Source of the DNA: Larimichthys crocea
Taxonomy: Eukaryota; Chordata; Actinopteri; Sciaenidae
DNA: 64,000 nt
Reading direction: 5' to 3'
Assembly (NCBI RefSeq): GCF_000972845.2
Contig: NC_040022.1
Location: 2,209,011 to 2,273,010, forward strand
Shown piece after piece: positions 1 through 11,708 of the stretch (position 1 is its first letter; each line of letters starts with the position of its first letter). The notes below the pieces were generated by a model. The model was not told the origin of the DNA, did not search any database, and was given only the letters and a program-made list of their open reading frames with translations. The position numbers and the translations under genes are program-made.

Positions 1-616
1 GGTGGGCATGTAAACCAACATGAGAAAGAGTGTGAGTGTGTATGTGTGTGTGTGTTTACGTGTCCTGTCAGGTGGTCCTGGTGGTGTGTGTGTGTCACAG
101 TGTGAGCATGTGTATTAAAGTGTGGTTTGACATTTAACTCTGACACAACCATCGACATCCGTTCACCTCAGAGATTTAGCCATGTCAGTAAGAAACCACA
201 CAAGATGTTTCTTTTCATCAGTTTCTCCCTCTCCATTTTCCATTTCACAAAAACCTGTTAACGCGTCATACCCCAGTTATGTCAAGCAAAAGTGTAATAT
301 TTGTAAAAAAAACAAAACACTATGTACTTGCTTACATGTTTTGGTGGCCTAAATTGAAAAATGATGCAATGTAAGCAGAGTTTTTAGAATCTGTCCAGCT
401 TGAGTGCAACAACAACAGCAACAAAACCACAAGTTATTTATGTACTCCGCCATAGATGTACTCACTGACTCCTCACAGAGGAATGTACGCACTGAAGAAA
501 ATCACTGGTTGGGTTATTTAACCCAAACTAAAACATTGTTAAAGCTCAAGTTGTTTGTTTTTAATGATTATTTTATTTGCTTTTATTTGGTAGTAGCATG
601 CAAACAGGAAAGAGGG

Positions 617-657
617 CAGAGAGAGAGAGAGAGAGAACGAGAGAGGGAGCGAGAGGT
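617..657. repeat. GA-rich microsatellite
   Basis: An interrupted (GA)n tract with a few single-base interruptions. It creates a spurious Arg-Glu repeat ORF on the + strand that should not be read as a gene. Confidence 0.85.
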
Positions 658-769
658 GGGTGTGTTGTTATTGCACAAAACAAACATGACAATGAAAACT
701 GTAAAGAATACATGTATTATCAGGAGTAAACGCTGACAAAAAGGGGGATTTGCAGATTATGGCAATTTG

Positions 770-1275
770 CAACTATATTTTACAGAGATATGTCTGTGAA
801 GGTTATCCAGGTCGACTTTCTTCAACAGGAGTTAAATCTGGGGCAACTGGACTTCAATGTGAACAAACATCTTTAAAGATCTACAACTAAGAAGCTTCTT
901 CAGTTCTGACTAAGTGGTGGTGAGATCCAGGTATTTAGCCTAGACCAGGCTGCTCGTTGTTGTAACTGTAACCTGAGGTCTGGTGTGAACTACAGTTGTT
1001 AAGATCACCTAAAGGTCTTTACTTTCACTCCTCCTTTAAACCACCTCCCTTCCCTGTCGAAAAATGCAAACATCATTAAAAGAGTGACCCTAAGGTATAA
1101 GAAACCTACAGAGTCTAGTCCATGATGAGTGTGCCCTCCTTTGTTGAGCCAAGTGTTTGTGGAGTGGCTGTTTGACGTGGTTGTAGACCTGCGAAGACAT
1201 TTCGCCTCTCATCCAAGAGGTTTCTTCAGTTCTGACTGACTGGTGTGGAGATCCGAATATTTAGCCTAGGCACAA
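770..1275. repeat. dispersed repeat, family E
   Basis: This stretch shares blocks with 15020-15600 and 31650-31880. The shared blocks include a motif around 1197-1230 (tttcgcctctcatccaagag, seen in reverse complement near 15520-15555), 'tatttagcct' boxes, and 'ggtctggtgtgaac' followed by an aac-gtt palindromic segment. I do not know the family name. It has no coding capacity that I can see. Confidence 0.6.
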
Positions 1276-3129
1276 TCGTAAGAAAAGAAACACCGACATT
1301 TGAGGGATGCACTCACAACTGGACCTTTGGGAAAGGACAACATTACAGGTGATGGAGAAAAGGACTGACCAACTAATCCTTACGTATCTGGCTTATTGCA
1401 GGATCCCGGTGTTCTTCAAACTCCACAGACTTCCACAGAAACTGGTACGCCCCAAAGACCGTACTCCAGAAAAGTAATCTGGTGTCCAACGCAGCCAGGA
1501 GCGCACAGACCTATACAACTGTTAAAGATTAACTGTTTTAACTCTTTATATGTATTTATGAGTCACTTCTTACGTGAGGTAAGTAGGAAATCTTATCTTA
1601 TATAAAAAATAGGATCAAAGTTACCCATTGACTTGGGTGTGATTGATTGTTTTCTACCATCAGATGCTGGTTAGAATAAGTTTTTAAGTGACGTTTTGCA
1701 TGATTGACATTTCTCATGATGCACTATGTTCATTCGGCCACTAGGTGACATTACAAAACTGAACAAATCTTCCCTGTGGGTTGTTGAGTGTTATATAGTC
1801 TTGTCTGTGCAGCATCTTCATCATTGCACATTCGGTCCCTGTGCCCCGGTTCAATAAATATTATCTTTATCTGTTTTTGCAGTGTCCATCAGGTGTTCAT
1901 CCAGCTGGATGGCTTTGCTGCCTCAGCCTGTTTAGATTTCCTCAGCTTGCTCAGTCAATCACAGAGCAAGCTTTGACCCAGATGGCCAGAGGAGAAAGCG
2001 AGAGAGAGAAAAAAAAAACCTTGCAAATTCTGTAGAAAAGCCACAAGAGCTTGTTTTGGATCTAACCTATAGTGAAATAAGGAGGATGTGGGGTCAGGCT
2101 GGTTCTTTACGTGCAATAGAAACAGAAAGCCAGACCACTACTGTCAGGAGAAGAGATGCAGCCGTCACCAACACCACAGGGGCCCGCAACGGTGACGGCT
2201 AACATATGAAAGAGATTGTACCAAACCAGGCACAGATCCTTCAGCTTGTTCTGGACTAAGAGGGGAACAGTTGTTGTTTTTTAGCCATTCATACATAAAG
2301 ATGTGTGGATGACTATTTGTACATTAACAAACACCAGAGCCTGTACGAACATAATCCTCTGTGATGCCCTTGTAGCAGAGTAGTAGAGATGAGATCAGCT
2401 AACTCTACTGATAGCTGAGCACAAACACTGAAAACAGGGGGAAGCCAGCCTGGCTCTGTCCAAGGACGTAAAATAAAAACTCCTTGCATTACAGGGGAGG
2501 GTATGTTACTGCTCCTATCAAAGAAATAGTCCAACTCGTGACCTTCACACAACCATAAATTAAGTCATTTTTGTACATCAACAAACAAAATATAATACGC
2601 CATTTAAGCAGCAACCTCTGTGGCTGCGAAGACAATGGGGAAATGCCAAAAACTGCAGTTCCTCAAATGTCCACTTGAGGCTGGCTCCATAAGCCCCCTG
2701 GTGATGCTACGGATATACCATCTATTCTATGTTTTGCAAAATGCAAAATCATAAAGAAAAAATCCATTTACCTGTCAGTTTATGGCTCAGTATTATCTAA
2801 CCTGCTGTGATATCACAAACATGTGGGAGGCTGCAGAGCAGAGTTTGGCTAGTAAAAAAAGTATCAATGATTTACATTTACTACATGATAACAAATCATC
2901 ATGAAATGAATGAATGCGTGCTGAGATGGATTTATAAACATCCGGGTTACTCAGGCAGACCAACTGTCCATTCCCGAGCTCGACCACAAGAACGCTTTGA
3001 GGTCTGAAGTTTCAACTCTGGTTTTAAACTTTGAATGCAATGCTCCATGATTATGTCCGCCACTAACAATATGTTCTTTGTGTGAAAAAAAATCCGTTGG
3101 AGTTGTGGGAGAGAAAAAGTCTCCAAATA

Positions 3130-3335
3130 TCTGAGTGATTTTTAGGTTCAAAGCAACATCGTGTGGAAGTTTTAACAGCCAAACATCAAGCAAGTGCAAC
3201 AACACAAGACATAGCAGCTCCAGTCCCAGATTTACTCTTGTGCGGCATCTTCTTGCTTGGTCACTCGTTTTCTCTCTTAGCTTCCTCCGTCATCAGCCTC
3301 TTCAGTCTTTTCGCCTCTGTCAAGAGCAAAAGGTT
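3130..3335 (+). repeat. dispersed repeat, family B (partial copy)
   Basis: It shares the 'gccaaacatcaagcaag' to 'cttttcgcctctgtca' segment with copies near 4080, 5430 and 23270. It is a truncated, non-coding copy. Confidence 0.55.
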
Positions 3336-4064
3336 CACCCTGAGGTCAAAGATTATGAGATTATTCCAAGTCATAGAGAGGAATTATGAATAGTTTGTGA
3401 GATAAAATAGATTCCGAATACAGAGATAAATTCTGATTTAAGACGGCAGCGCTTCCAAAGAAAATACCCCTTGAAAGAACACAAGAGAGGAGATAGTTGG
3501 GTCAGACAGAGAGCAACCGCAGAACTATTAACCCCGCTGGGAAATGAGCATCTGATTCGCTGAAGACCAACAGATAGTAAATGTTAAGAGAAAGGTAGGT
3601 TGAGCTGCATCAGGTAGTTTCAGATGGAAAACCTGAGGAATGTTTTCCTGATCTAACACTCTATGAAACCCTCGGGACCCAACAGAGGTAATGTTCAACA
3701 GCTGTGCACATGTTACACGTGTGCACAAATTCAGCCTCCACTTATTCTCCCATGACTGTTTTCCGTCTGCAATCAGCTACGACAGGGGTCATGATTTAGT
3801 TAGACAGAGTTATTCCACCCATCTCTGCATCCTCTGCAGTTTTCTTCTACGAGGAGACAGTCAGATCTTTTTTTTAAAATGCAAAAACACAAAGTGGTGA
3901 ATGTTATCTCTTCATATATTCACACATATGTGTGTACATCTCAGCAAAAGGTTGATTTATGATCAATAAATCCTTATTTAGCGCCCCACTGCCATAAATA
4001 TGGACAGCTGTACACCTAGATTTGTAATGATTGTATTACTTATGATCAAAAACAAGCGAGTCAA

Positions 4065-4790
4065 CAACTTTGCTGACAGCCAAACATCGAGCAAGGTCAA
4101 GAACTGAAGACATAGCAGCCAGCTGATATTACTGACTAGTCCAACATTTACTCATACTCTTCACTCTCTTTACCTCTGCAATGCTAAACCGGTTCTGGTG
4201 CCCATTTGGGTACCCATTTCCATTCCCCCTGAAAACCTCCCCTTCTTCCTGGTGATCCAAAACACCTGTGGTACAAACACTCCTGCCCCGGCTGACAAAC
4301 TGAGCTAACATCAGCTTACAGCAGCTACAGTTGTGCAGCAGTTTACTTCACTGACCATCAGGAAACTCTGTAAATCACAGAGAGAGTTGAGGCGGAGCAG
4401 CTGGAGGACATCAGAGGGAAAATCAAAATATGATCCAGTTTCACCAAAATCAGTGAAACAGTTGGTGGTCTAAGACTTTGTGGCGTGAAGCATTACACAT
4501 TTCTTCCAGTCCAGAGCCTCTTTCCGCTGCACTGCGCTCAAGGTATGCAACTTGTGATCAGGGTTTGTCAGTAAACTTTCCTTCACTCAAAAGGAGCAGT
4601 CCAACATTTTAGGACAGTGGGGTTTGAACTCACGTGGAGAACGGACGGAAACAGCGACAATCTTATCTCCACATTTCAGCACTACATAGTTTACAGTCTT
4701 TTCATATGTTTTCAGCAGCTATTTCCCAACATGCTTCTTCATGCTGAGCTAAACTAGCCAGCACTCTATTACCAAACAAAAAAAGTGGCA
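4065..4790 (+). repeat. dispersed repeat, family B (long copy)
   Basis: The copy runs from the 'gccaaacatcgagcaagg' segment through a part related to the 'ggcacgacacc' block of other copies. It ends in a 3' part ('gggtttgtcagtaaac', 'agtccaacattttagg', 'cagcagctatttcccaac') that recurs almost unchanged at 5814-6240. The recurrence defines a mobile, non-coding element of about 0.7 kb. I did not find clear terminal repeats. Confidence 0.6.
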
Positions 4791-5394
4791 TCAATCCTCT
4801 CATTTCTCTGCTAACTATTCCTTTAAAGGGCACAAGCCAAAAAGGTTTGGGAGCTTAACAGATGACATTAGACGTTAACATGTAAGACTAAGAAATTCCT
4901 GAGATGAAAGGAGGGAGTATGTCATCAGACACCACAAGATAAAAACCTGCCTGGTTCATTTGTTTTGGCTTCGAGTCCAGGACATGTCCTCTGTCATGTG
5001 GAGCCTTTATCTATGAAAAGTCCACAAGGTTTGTGCCAAGTGTGGCAGAAACATGGTTTGTTTTTTTAATTTTTAATTGAGTTTGCGGAACATTGTATCT
5101 TTTCATCCACCTGGCTGTAGCACTTGGGTTTAAAGGGAACAAGTGGATTACTTCATGTCCCCCCTCTGTCTTGTCCCCTTCTCATGCTTTACATCTCTTT
5201 CACTGTCGCTCATTTTCTCTGGCATCTGAAGAACATTACAGTCTTAATTTAGGTCTGGAAATATAGTTAGATATTATAGCCTCTCTCTCTCTGCAGCTGC
5301 ACCAGATGTGAGGAATGAAAGAAGCACAGAGGAAATGCAGTCCCAGGGGGGGAATGACCAGAGGTTTAGTGACTTTGGGAAGACCCATGAGAAG

Positions 5395-6240
5395 TGAGCC
5401 ACCACACTAAAGCTTAAAGTCAGTCCCAGATTTACTCGTCTGGTGGCCGCTTGCTCAGTCACTGTCTCATTTTCTCTTTAGCTCTTAGCCATCAACGTCC
5501 CCTTTGGTCTTTTCTTCTCTGTCATTATGTCCATAGAGGCTGCTTAGCTTCAGCTTGCCCAGCTCAGGTTCTGGCATGACACAGCCTCCACGCCCCAGGC
5601 CTGAAAACCTCCCTCTTCACGGTGGTCCAAAGTACCTGTGGTACAAACACTAACAAATTTAACAAGTGACCCTGTTAACTGTCGAAACTAGAAACAAATC
5701 AGGTGACACTTGCCCAGCTCCAGTTCTGGCATGACACCATCTGAAAACCTTTCCCGGTGCTCTGAGCTCACAGTCTGGTGTTTGAGTTTAACTTTTAGGT
5801 TTTAGGACACTGGTGCAACTTGTGATCAGGGTTTGTCAGTAAACTTTCCTTCACTCAAAAGGAGTAGTCCAACATTTTAGGACAGTGAGTTTGAACTCAC
5901 ATCATGGAGAACAGACCAAAACAGTGACGTGACGAAGTACCCGATGGGGTTTCGCCTTATCTCCACATTTCAGTACTACATAGCTTACAGTCTGTTCATA
6001 TCTTTTATTTTTTTTAACACTACAGCACTTTTATATTTATCTATGTACCTGTTATGTTCTGTTTCTACGGCTTTGTTGTAAAGCACTTTGGGTACCATCT
6101 GGCTATTGTAAAGGGCTCTATAAATAAACTTAATTTGATTTTGATTTGATATGTTTTCAGCAGCTATTTCCCAACATGTTTCTTTATGCTAAGCAAACAA
6201 ACAAAACAAGTGATAGAAATCCAGTGAACTCTGTAAATTA
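5395..6240 (+). repeat. dispersed repeat, family B, interrupted by a LINE tail
   Basis: This is a second long family-B copy. It matches the 4065-4790 copy on both sides of about 6002-6152 but contains extra sequence there. In the other copy, 'cagtcttttcatatg' runs straight into 'ttttcagcagctattt'. Confidence 0.6.
6002..6152 (+). mobile_element. nested LINE 3' tail (L2-like) inserted in family B
   Basis: The insert contains 'tgtaaagcactttggg', then 'gggctctataaataaact' and a short gattt-type terminal repeat. This is the typical 3' end of fish L2-clade LINEs. Comparison with the uninterrupted copy at 4690-4720 shows it is an insertion. It is far too short to encode protein. Confidence 0.65.
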
Positions 6241-6499
6241 CAGAGGGAAAGTAGAAAAAACTGTCTCCATAAAAATGATCTAATTTCACCAAAAATCACA
6301 GAAATAGTTGTTGGTTTGAGACTTTGTGCCATTCACCTGATTACAGGTTAATGTATCATCACAATTATTTAAAATTTGTTCTTTTATGGATGGAAACGTT
6401 ACATAATGTTGCTTTAATATTTTTTCTATCTTCAAATCAGGGGTCATGGCATAGCAGTGTTTTAGAAAAGGTCGACAGGACACTTGTTGCCGGAGTCTG

Positions 6500-6627
6500 A
6501 GTAAAACTAGGAGGGATCTTTAGGACGCAGCTCCACTCCCACAGAGAGACCGGGAGAGGGAGCGAGGTGCTGCCCACTCAGGATCTCCTCTCAGTGGACT
6601 GAAGCGGCAGCAGAGACGGTGAACGAG
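6500..6627 (+). promoter_or_regulatory. probable noncoding first exon and core promoter of the c1qtnf gene
   Basis: A purine- and GC-rich stretch ends in a strong splice donor (gaacgag|gtgagatt, GT at 6628-6629). It has no useful ATG. The coding exon at 9357 begins with a clean acceptor only 8 nt before its ATG, so an upstream noncoding exon is expected. This is the best candidate. The transcription start is inferred, and I saw no convincing TATA box. Confidence 0.45.
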
Positions 6628-7144
6628 GTGAGATTCATTCAGATAAAAGTCATCGTGTTATCAGCCGGCTGAGGGAGTGGGGGCGTTGTGACGAGACGTT
6701 TGTTAACCGACAAACTTCCGCTTGATTCCGTTTGTTTGGGCTGCACCGGGCTGCACCGGGCTGCACAGACAGAAGCTGCCATAAGCTTAATGCATGGAAA
6801 TCTGCAAAATGTCTGTTATTCTCACCGCTGCAGCGCAGACACTGAGCTTTAAGCATGCTGTAAAAAAATGCAAAAATCCAACTATATATGCAACAAATGT
6901 CTTGGGACTGATATATTTCCAGTTAAAGTTGGGTTTTCCCACAGAAAACTAGTTATGTAACATCCCTGCTCAGTGTATGAGACATATCATATAACACAAT
7001 GAATGGTCATCTGTGGTTTAGGGTGGAAATCCCAGCAGGACTTTATAACACAAGCTGCAGATTTTTCTGCTGCAGCAGATAAAACACCATTAGGACCAAC
7101 AATAATATTTCTATGATTGGATATGCAGAGTACTGTGCAGCTGT

Positions 7145-7145
<1 letters not shown>

Positions 7146-7185
<40 letters not shown>
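7146..7185. repeat. (CA)n microsatellite
   Basis: About 20 uninterrupted CA dinucleotides. Confidence 0.95.
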
Positions 7186-7187
<2 letters not shown>

Positions 7188-7374
7188 CCAGCCAGTGTGT
7201 GCTAAACAAACAGTATACAGATGACATGGCTGCAGTCCCATAAAAGCAGATTATGAGACAATAGACCTCCCAATCCTCCTACTATGGAGCGAGACACCCA
7301 GACGGAAAGAGACAAATGAAATGATGCAGCCACGTAGTTAGCTGTCATCCTGTCTTAACATATTTCTTTTGCGT

Positions 7375-7640
7375 ACATGTTTCTTCCAGGTATTTTTGTC
7401 TCTTTTGTCTTTGTAGTTATTTTGTGTCTCTTTGACTTTTTTGCTTCTTTTTGTAATAATTTGGTCTCTTTGTTGTCACTTTGCATTTTCTTTGCCTCTG
7501 CACTTATTCTGTTGCTGTTTTGTGTCTCTTTTGTAGTTTATTTAGGTCTTTCTTGTTTTGCCGTTGCTTTGTGTCTCTTTGTAGTCATCTTGTGTCTCCT
7601 CACAGTCATTTTGTGTCTCTTTGTAGTCGTTTATCTATCT
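7375..7640. repeat. degenerate minisatellite with tttgtgtctctttgtag-like units
   Basis: Repeats of roughly 20-25 bp built on 'tttgtgtctctttgtag' with 'tcat' spacers. They degrade toward the left and are clearest at 7570-7630. The ORFs they create are leucine- and cysteine-rich artefacts. Confidence 0.75.
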
Positions 7641-9364
7641 ACATCCTCAAGATAACTAAGATTTCTCTCACACATTCCCAGATAGCGTTAATATACAGTT
7701 TGGAGTGTTTTTGTGTGTACATAAAGGATGTGGGCCTACCTAATAATCAAAACAGATTATATACACACTTCAACCTGAACAGCAACCTGTTTTTTTTCCC
7801 CTCAGGTTTAGATTTACCATTTCATTTCACACCATGAGTTCAAGTTTTTTGTTCTGCACAACAGCAAACAGTAAACACTTTACTGTCTGTGTTTGTGGTC
7901 TTCTGCTGAGCCTCCCTGTCCAGTCGTGTATGAAGAATGTAATTGTCAGTATGGATTCAGCTGTCCTGTATAAACACAGCAGCACACACTGTTCCAGTTA
8001 CAGTACCCAGAGAGTGTCTGATTACTGAGAGTCTGGCAGACGGCCAACGCTTTTCCATTGAAAAATACTCCATTTGGCTCTTTGTCCAAGTAAAAACAGT
8101 ACCACTTTACCGACTTTCTGCAGATAAAATAAAACTTCACGAACTGGGGATAAATCATGGGCGGCATGCAGAGTCATTTTTTAGTTGATTTATGATCTTT
8201 GCACTCTGCGCTCTCTCGGTTTTGGGGGAATTTTCTTTACTTTTTGGATTTGGATGAGAAGCACATTAGTCCTTGACCTCCCACGAGTCAACTCTGTGGA
8301 AATGTATGGGCAGAAATCTCTGAAAGCTCTAAAGCTCTAAACAAATGTTTGTGTTGTTGCAAGAAGCATTGACTTCATTCGTTTTTTTTTGACTCCCGTC
8401 TCTCATTTTTGGGGTAATGATGTTTTCTCTGGCTCCGTGTCGGAGATTCCACATTCACTTTTCCACCTCGCTCTAGGAATGACATCCAGGACTCATGATG
8501 ATATTATTTTCTGAGCAGCTGCTGAACAACTCTCTGGTATGTGTTTCTTAAATCAAATGGAATAATCTTCACTTCATTTCTCCTGATGTGAAGTGAATTG
8601 TTTCATATTATGTTTTATATATAAAAGATAATATAGTAGTAACTCATCTATTCCTTTATCTCCTCCTTTTTTCAGGAAGTCTACTTGCTACTTACACCTC
8701 TCCATGGTTTTTCTTTCTGCTAAACAGTATTTCAGATCTTTTAACTCCATATTTTGCATCAGGATCACTTGGATGTGTTCACCAAAGGTCTTACATGGTC
8801 TTACATAGTGTTTGTTCAATTCATCTGCCGGATACATTGCTCTGAAATCTTCTTCTACAGACATATGTGGTCCTCTGACTTTGCCCTAGTGCCAAAATGA
8901 CGTTGATGTTTGCCCTTCGAGTAAAATATCTGAACAACTGTTGAATGGATAGCCATGAAATTAAGTGCAGACATGCAGACATGAATTTTTCCAGTCATTT
9001 TCAGCTATTTTCAATCCTGTGATATTAAGTTCTTTACTGTGATTTGTGAGCTTGTAGTTTTGAAAGATACAATAGAAACAGTGTAAAAACTTTAAAGTCT
9101 GACTCACCAACAGTTCAACCAGTTCAACCTGCTCTTGTTGAACAAATGTTTTTTTAGAATGGAAGAGACAACTGGAAATGTAATCATATTTTAGAGTCCC
9201 AGTTGTGTTTGTTTGCTTTTTTTGAATCCTCAGTAACTTGGAAGACGCACACAGTTCACTCAAATCACAGAGGACCAAGTAGAATAAACTGCCAAGTCAC
9301 TAACATCCAAGTCCACCAGAAGAAATTCATCTGGACGTTTCCTCTGTTCAATTTAGGCGCAGCT

Positions 9365-10675
9365 ATGTTGGGCGTCCTCCTCCTTCTGTCCCTCATCTCC
9401 CTGGTGGCCCTGGTGCCTCCTCCTGCCCCCTGCAGGCAATGCTGTGATCACCTGGAGCCACCAGAAGGCAGCGGAGCCCAGCCGCCCATCGGAGGGTTCA
9501 ACTACGTGCCAGAAGTCCGCACCTACATCAACATGACCATCCTCAAAGGTGACACTGAAATACATGTCCATGTCCATAGAGGCTGAGCCCGGTTATATAG
9601 CGCATTTGCCCAGCTCCTGTTCTGGCACGACACTAACTCCACTCCCTGTCAGCATTCCCTCACGCCCCGGGCATGAAAACCTCCCCTTTTCTGAGAGAAA
9701 AGTTACAAAATGTTACTTTAAAGATTTCATAGCATGTTCTTGGTAATACTGAAAAATTTCACATTTAGAAAAAACTCAGGACGTTGGGACTGACTTTATC
9801 AGATGGAAAAAAAACTAAGAAAGAGTCACATATTTGCTGCCACATATTTTCTTTATGTGGATCCAAACAAACAAAAGAGTCGGATAACTTTTGACATGTT
9901 TATGAAGACGTCCCTGGAGCCAAAAGCCGGGCGGCAGCTCCAGTGTCTTGACAGTTTACATTGTGTGGTTTAAAGAAAAGCTCCAGCCTTTATACCCAAG
10001 TACCCAACGAATAACCCCAAATCAAACTGACCTGAACTAGGGAAGGAAATGTGGCTTTGGTGGCTTAGTTTCTGTTTTCTGTAAGCTTACATATGATTCC
10101 TTCATTTCTGATGGGGTGCAGGTGACAAAGGAGATCGTGGCGAAAGAGGAACACCAGGTAAACCTGGACACATCGGCCCTCCAGGCTCCATAGGCCCCAT
10201 GGGCTCCAAAGGTAGTAAAGGCCAGGCGGGTCCTCCAGGAGACCCCTGCAAAATCCAGTACTCTGCCTTCTCCGTCGGCCGTCGCAAATCCCTCCACAGC
10301 CTGGAGTCATACCAGGCGCTCGTGTTTGACACGGTCTTCGTCAACCTGGAAGAGCACTTTGACATGTTCAAGGGTAAATTCATCTGCCGCATCCCGGGGA
10401 TCTACTACTTCAACGTCAACATTCACACATGGAACTTCAAAGAGACATATCTACACATCATGCAGAACGACGTGGAGAAGGCCATCGTGTACGCCCAGCC
10501 CAGCGACCGCTCCATCATGCAGAGTCAGAGCGTGATGCTGGAGCTGGACCTGAGTCACGAGGTGTGGATCCGCCTGTACAAGAGGGAGAGGGAGAACGCA
10601 GTTTACAGTGATGATGTGGATGTCTATATCACGTTCAATGGATACCTCATCAAAGCGAGTGTAGAAGGAAAATGA
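9365..10675 (+). CDS. c1qtnf6: C1q/TNF-related protein, CTRP1/6/8 clade
   Basis: This is a secreted, oligomeric collagen-C1q protein. The coding exons are 9365-9548 and 10122-10675. They join within a glycine codon (g|gt) and give 245 aa. Seen in the sequence: a hydrophobic signal peptide (about residues 1-20), a CRQCC cysteine cluster (23-27), an N-glycosylation sequon at N56 inside YINMTILKG, 14 uninterrupted Gly-X-Y triplets (62-103), and a C1q globular domain (about 105-241) with [19 protein letters not shown] and DRSIMQSQS. The start is fixed by the acceptor at 9355-9356 and the signal peptide behind it. CTRP1, CTRP6 and CTRP8 all share this plan. The [15 protein letters not shown] and YAQPS strings favour CTRP6/8 over CTRP1. 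Linkage to card11 suggests it could be the CTRP8-side copy, so the symbol is provisional. Its receptor and role in fish cannot be inferred. Confidence 0.9.
9555..9690 (+). repeat. family-B fragment in the c1qtnf intron
   Basis: The block 'gtccatagaggctgagccc' to 'ctgttctggcacgacac' matches copies near 23310 and 24735. It lies directly after the first coding exon, so exon read-through here would run into repeat sequence. Confidence 0.65.
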
Positions 10676-10871
10676 ATAAGGCATGGCTAAGGTCAGTTGT
10701 GTGGGAAGCAAACACATTGAACTGACACGAGAGCACAAAGAAATTCACTGTAAAATTCTTATTTTCTTGCTTTTATAATCAGATTTTTAAAAAATAATAA
10801 AAAAGACATGCAGCATGCTGCAGCGTGCGTTGCCGGAGAATGAGCAATACCACTTAGAGAAAATGTGAAGA

Positions 10872-10877
10872 AATAAA
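10872..10877 (+). terminator. poly(A) signal of the c1qtnf gene
   Basis: AATAAA lies about 200 nt after the stop codon. A second AATAAA at 10961-10966 is an alternative. I could not tell which one is used. Confidence 0.5.
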
Positions 10878-10960
10878 AGAGAAAGAGAAATTAGCATTTT
10901 CAAAGTGTTTATACAGCAGATTAATTTTCTTTTTACTGCATGTGCACTACAAGACAACAA

Positions 10961-10966
10961 AATAAA
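10961..10966 (+). terminator. alternative poly(A) signal of the c1qtnf gene
   Basis: A second canonical AATAAA, just before a repeat boundary at about 10976. Confidence 0.4.
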
Positions 10967-10975
10967 GACCTAGCC

Positions 10976-11046
10976 TCATTAGATTAGATTAGATTCAATT
11001 TATTGTCATTACACATGTATAAATACGAGGCAACGAAATGCAAATA
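10976..11046. mobile_element. retroposon end with attag repeats
   Basis: A short (attag)n run is followed by 'caatttattgtcattaca' and 'gaggcaacgaaatgca'. I recognise this as a widespread fish retroposon terminus. It has no coding part. Confidence 0.5.
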
Positions 11047-11051
11047 CACGA

Positions 11052-11708
11052 GAGGAATAGTTCAACAATTTGGGAAATATGCTAATTTGTTTTCGTACCA
11101 AGAGTTAGAGGAGGAAATGGATACCACTCCTGCATCTGCTAGTTTTGAAACCTGGATATGGGGAAGCCGCTTTGCTCTTTTAAAAGGTAACAAAATCTGT
11201 CTCTCAACACCTCTAAGGCTCATGAATTTATACGTTATATCTTGTTGTTCAATGTTTTCCAGGTGGTTATTTCTTGGCTGCAAGAAGAGACTCTTGACAT
11301 GTTTACATTTTGATTTTGAACAAACAAGATATAACATATGAATTCATGAGCCTAAGAGATTTTAGGCTCATGAATTCTAATGAAACAACTCAAGTGGCAA
11401 CCTCCGTCGCTGTGAAGTGAAGCCATGGCCGTGGAATGGTCAAAAACTGCAGTTCCTCAAACGTCCACATGAGGCTGGCTGCAGAACGAGTCAGTCTCCA
11501 TAAGTCCCCATGTTCAAATGTCCAACTTCACAGCAGAAATAAACATGTTTACAGCCTGGTACAAAAAAACAGTTTTGGTATTTATAGGTAATTTCCTCGT
11601 TCATGACAACTGTACTGAGGGTGAATTTTGTTTAACTCACCCGTTCGTCTAATTGTCAGTGAGGAAACAAATTGGCATATTTCCCAAAATGTTGAACTAT
11701 TTCTTTCA
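11052..11708. mobile_element. inverted-repeat element, family D, carrying a nested family-A copy
   Basis: The left end (about 11058-11090, 'atagttcaacaatttggg') and the right end (about 11670-11705, 'cccaaaatgttgaactat') are reverse complements over about 40 bp with few mismatches. They define a non-autonomous DNA element. Two further copies of a 20-24 bp segment ('ctcatgaatt') lie inside. The family-A insertion occupies about 11390-11650. No transposase is present. Confidence 0.7.
11390..11650 (+). mobile_element. family-A element fragment nested in family D
   Basis: It contains the family-A core: 'ctgcagttcctcaaacgtcc', 'cagcagaaataaacatgttt' and 'acagcctggtac', then 'tcatgacaactgtactgagg'. 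The same core recurs at about 2635, 21310, 22795, 38390, 45600 and 52520. Confidence 0.7.

Larger units (their letters stand above)
1..6480. other. repeat-rich intergenic DNA upstream of the c1qtnf gene
   Basis: I see no exon with recognisable protein similarity here. The open frames are short and lack splice context. The stretch holds a GT-rich start (about 30-58), a GA tract (617-657), a dispersed repeat at about 770-1270, a small piece of inverted-repeat family A at about 2635-2710, and several copies of a family-B element (about 3130-3330, 4065-4790, 5395-6240). It is probably intergenic, but distal enhancers cannot be excluded. Confidence 0.6.
6628..9356 (+). other. presumed intron 1 of the c1qtnf gene
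   Basis: This is non-coding if the exon at about 6500-6627 is right. It holds a CA microsatellite (7146-7185), a degenerate minisatellite (7375-7640) and unremarkable AT-rich sequence. The 92- and 118-aa frames near 7377-7837 are made by the minisatellite. Confidence 0.45.

Noticed and set aside
404..736. 110-aa frame with poly-Gln start and Arg-Glu repeats
   Set aside because: Produced by a caa/cag stretch and a GA microsatellite. No protein similarity recognised.
1396..2035. Short frames upstream of the c1qtnf gene considered as exons
   Set aside because: No consistent phase, no domain match, and donors or acceptors that do not pair.
7377..7837. Leucine-rich membrane-like frames of 92 and 118 aa
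   Set aside because: They are translations of a degenerate tttgtgtctctttgtag minisatellite.
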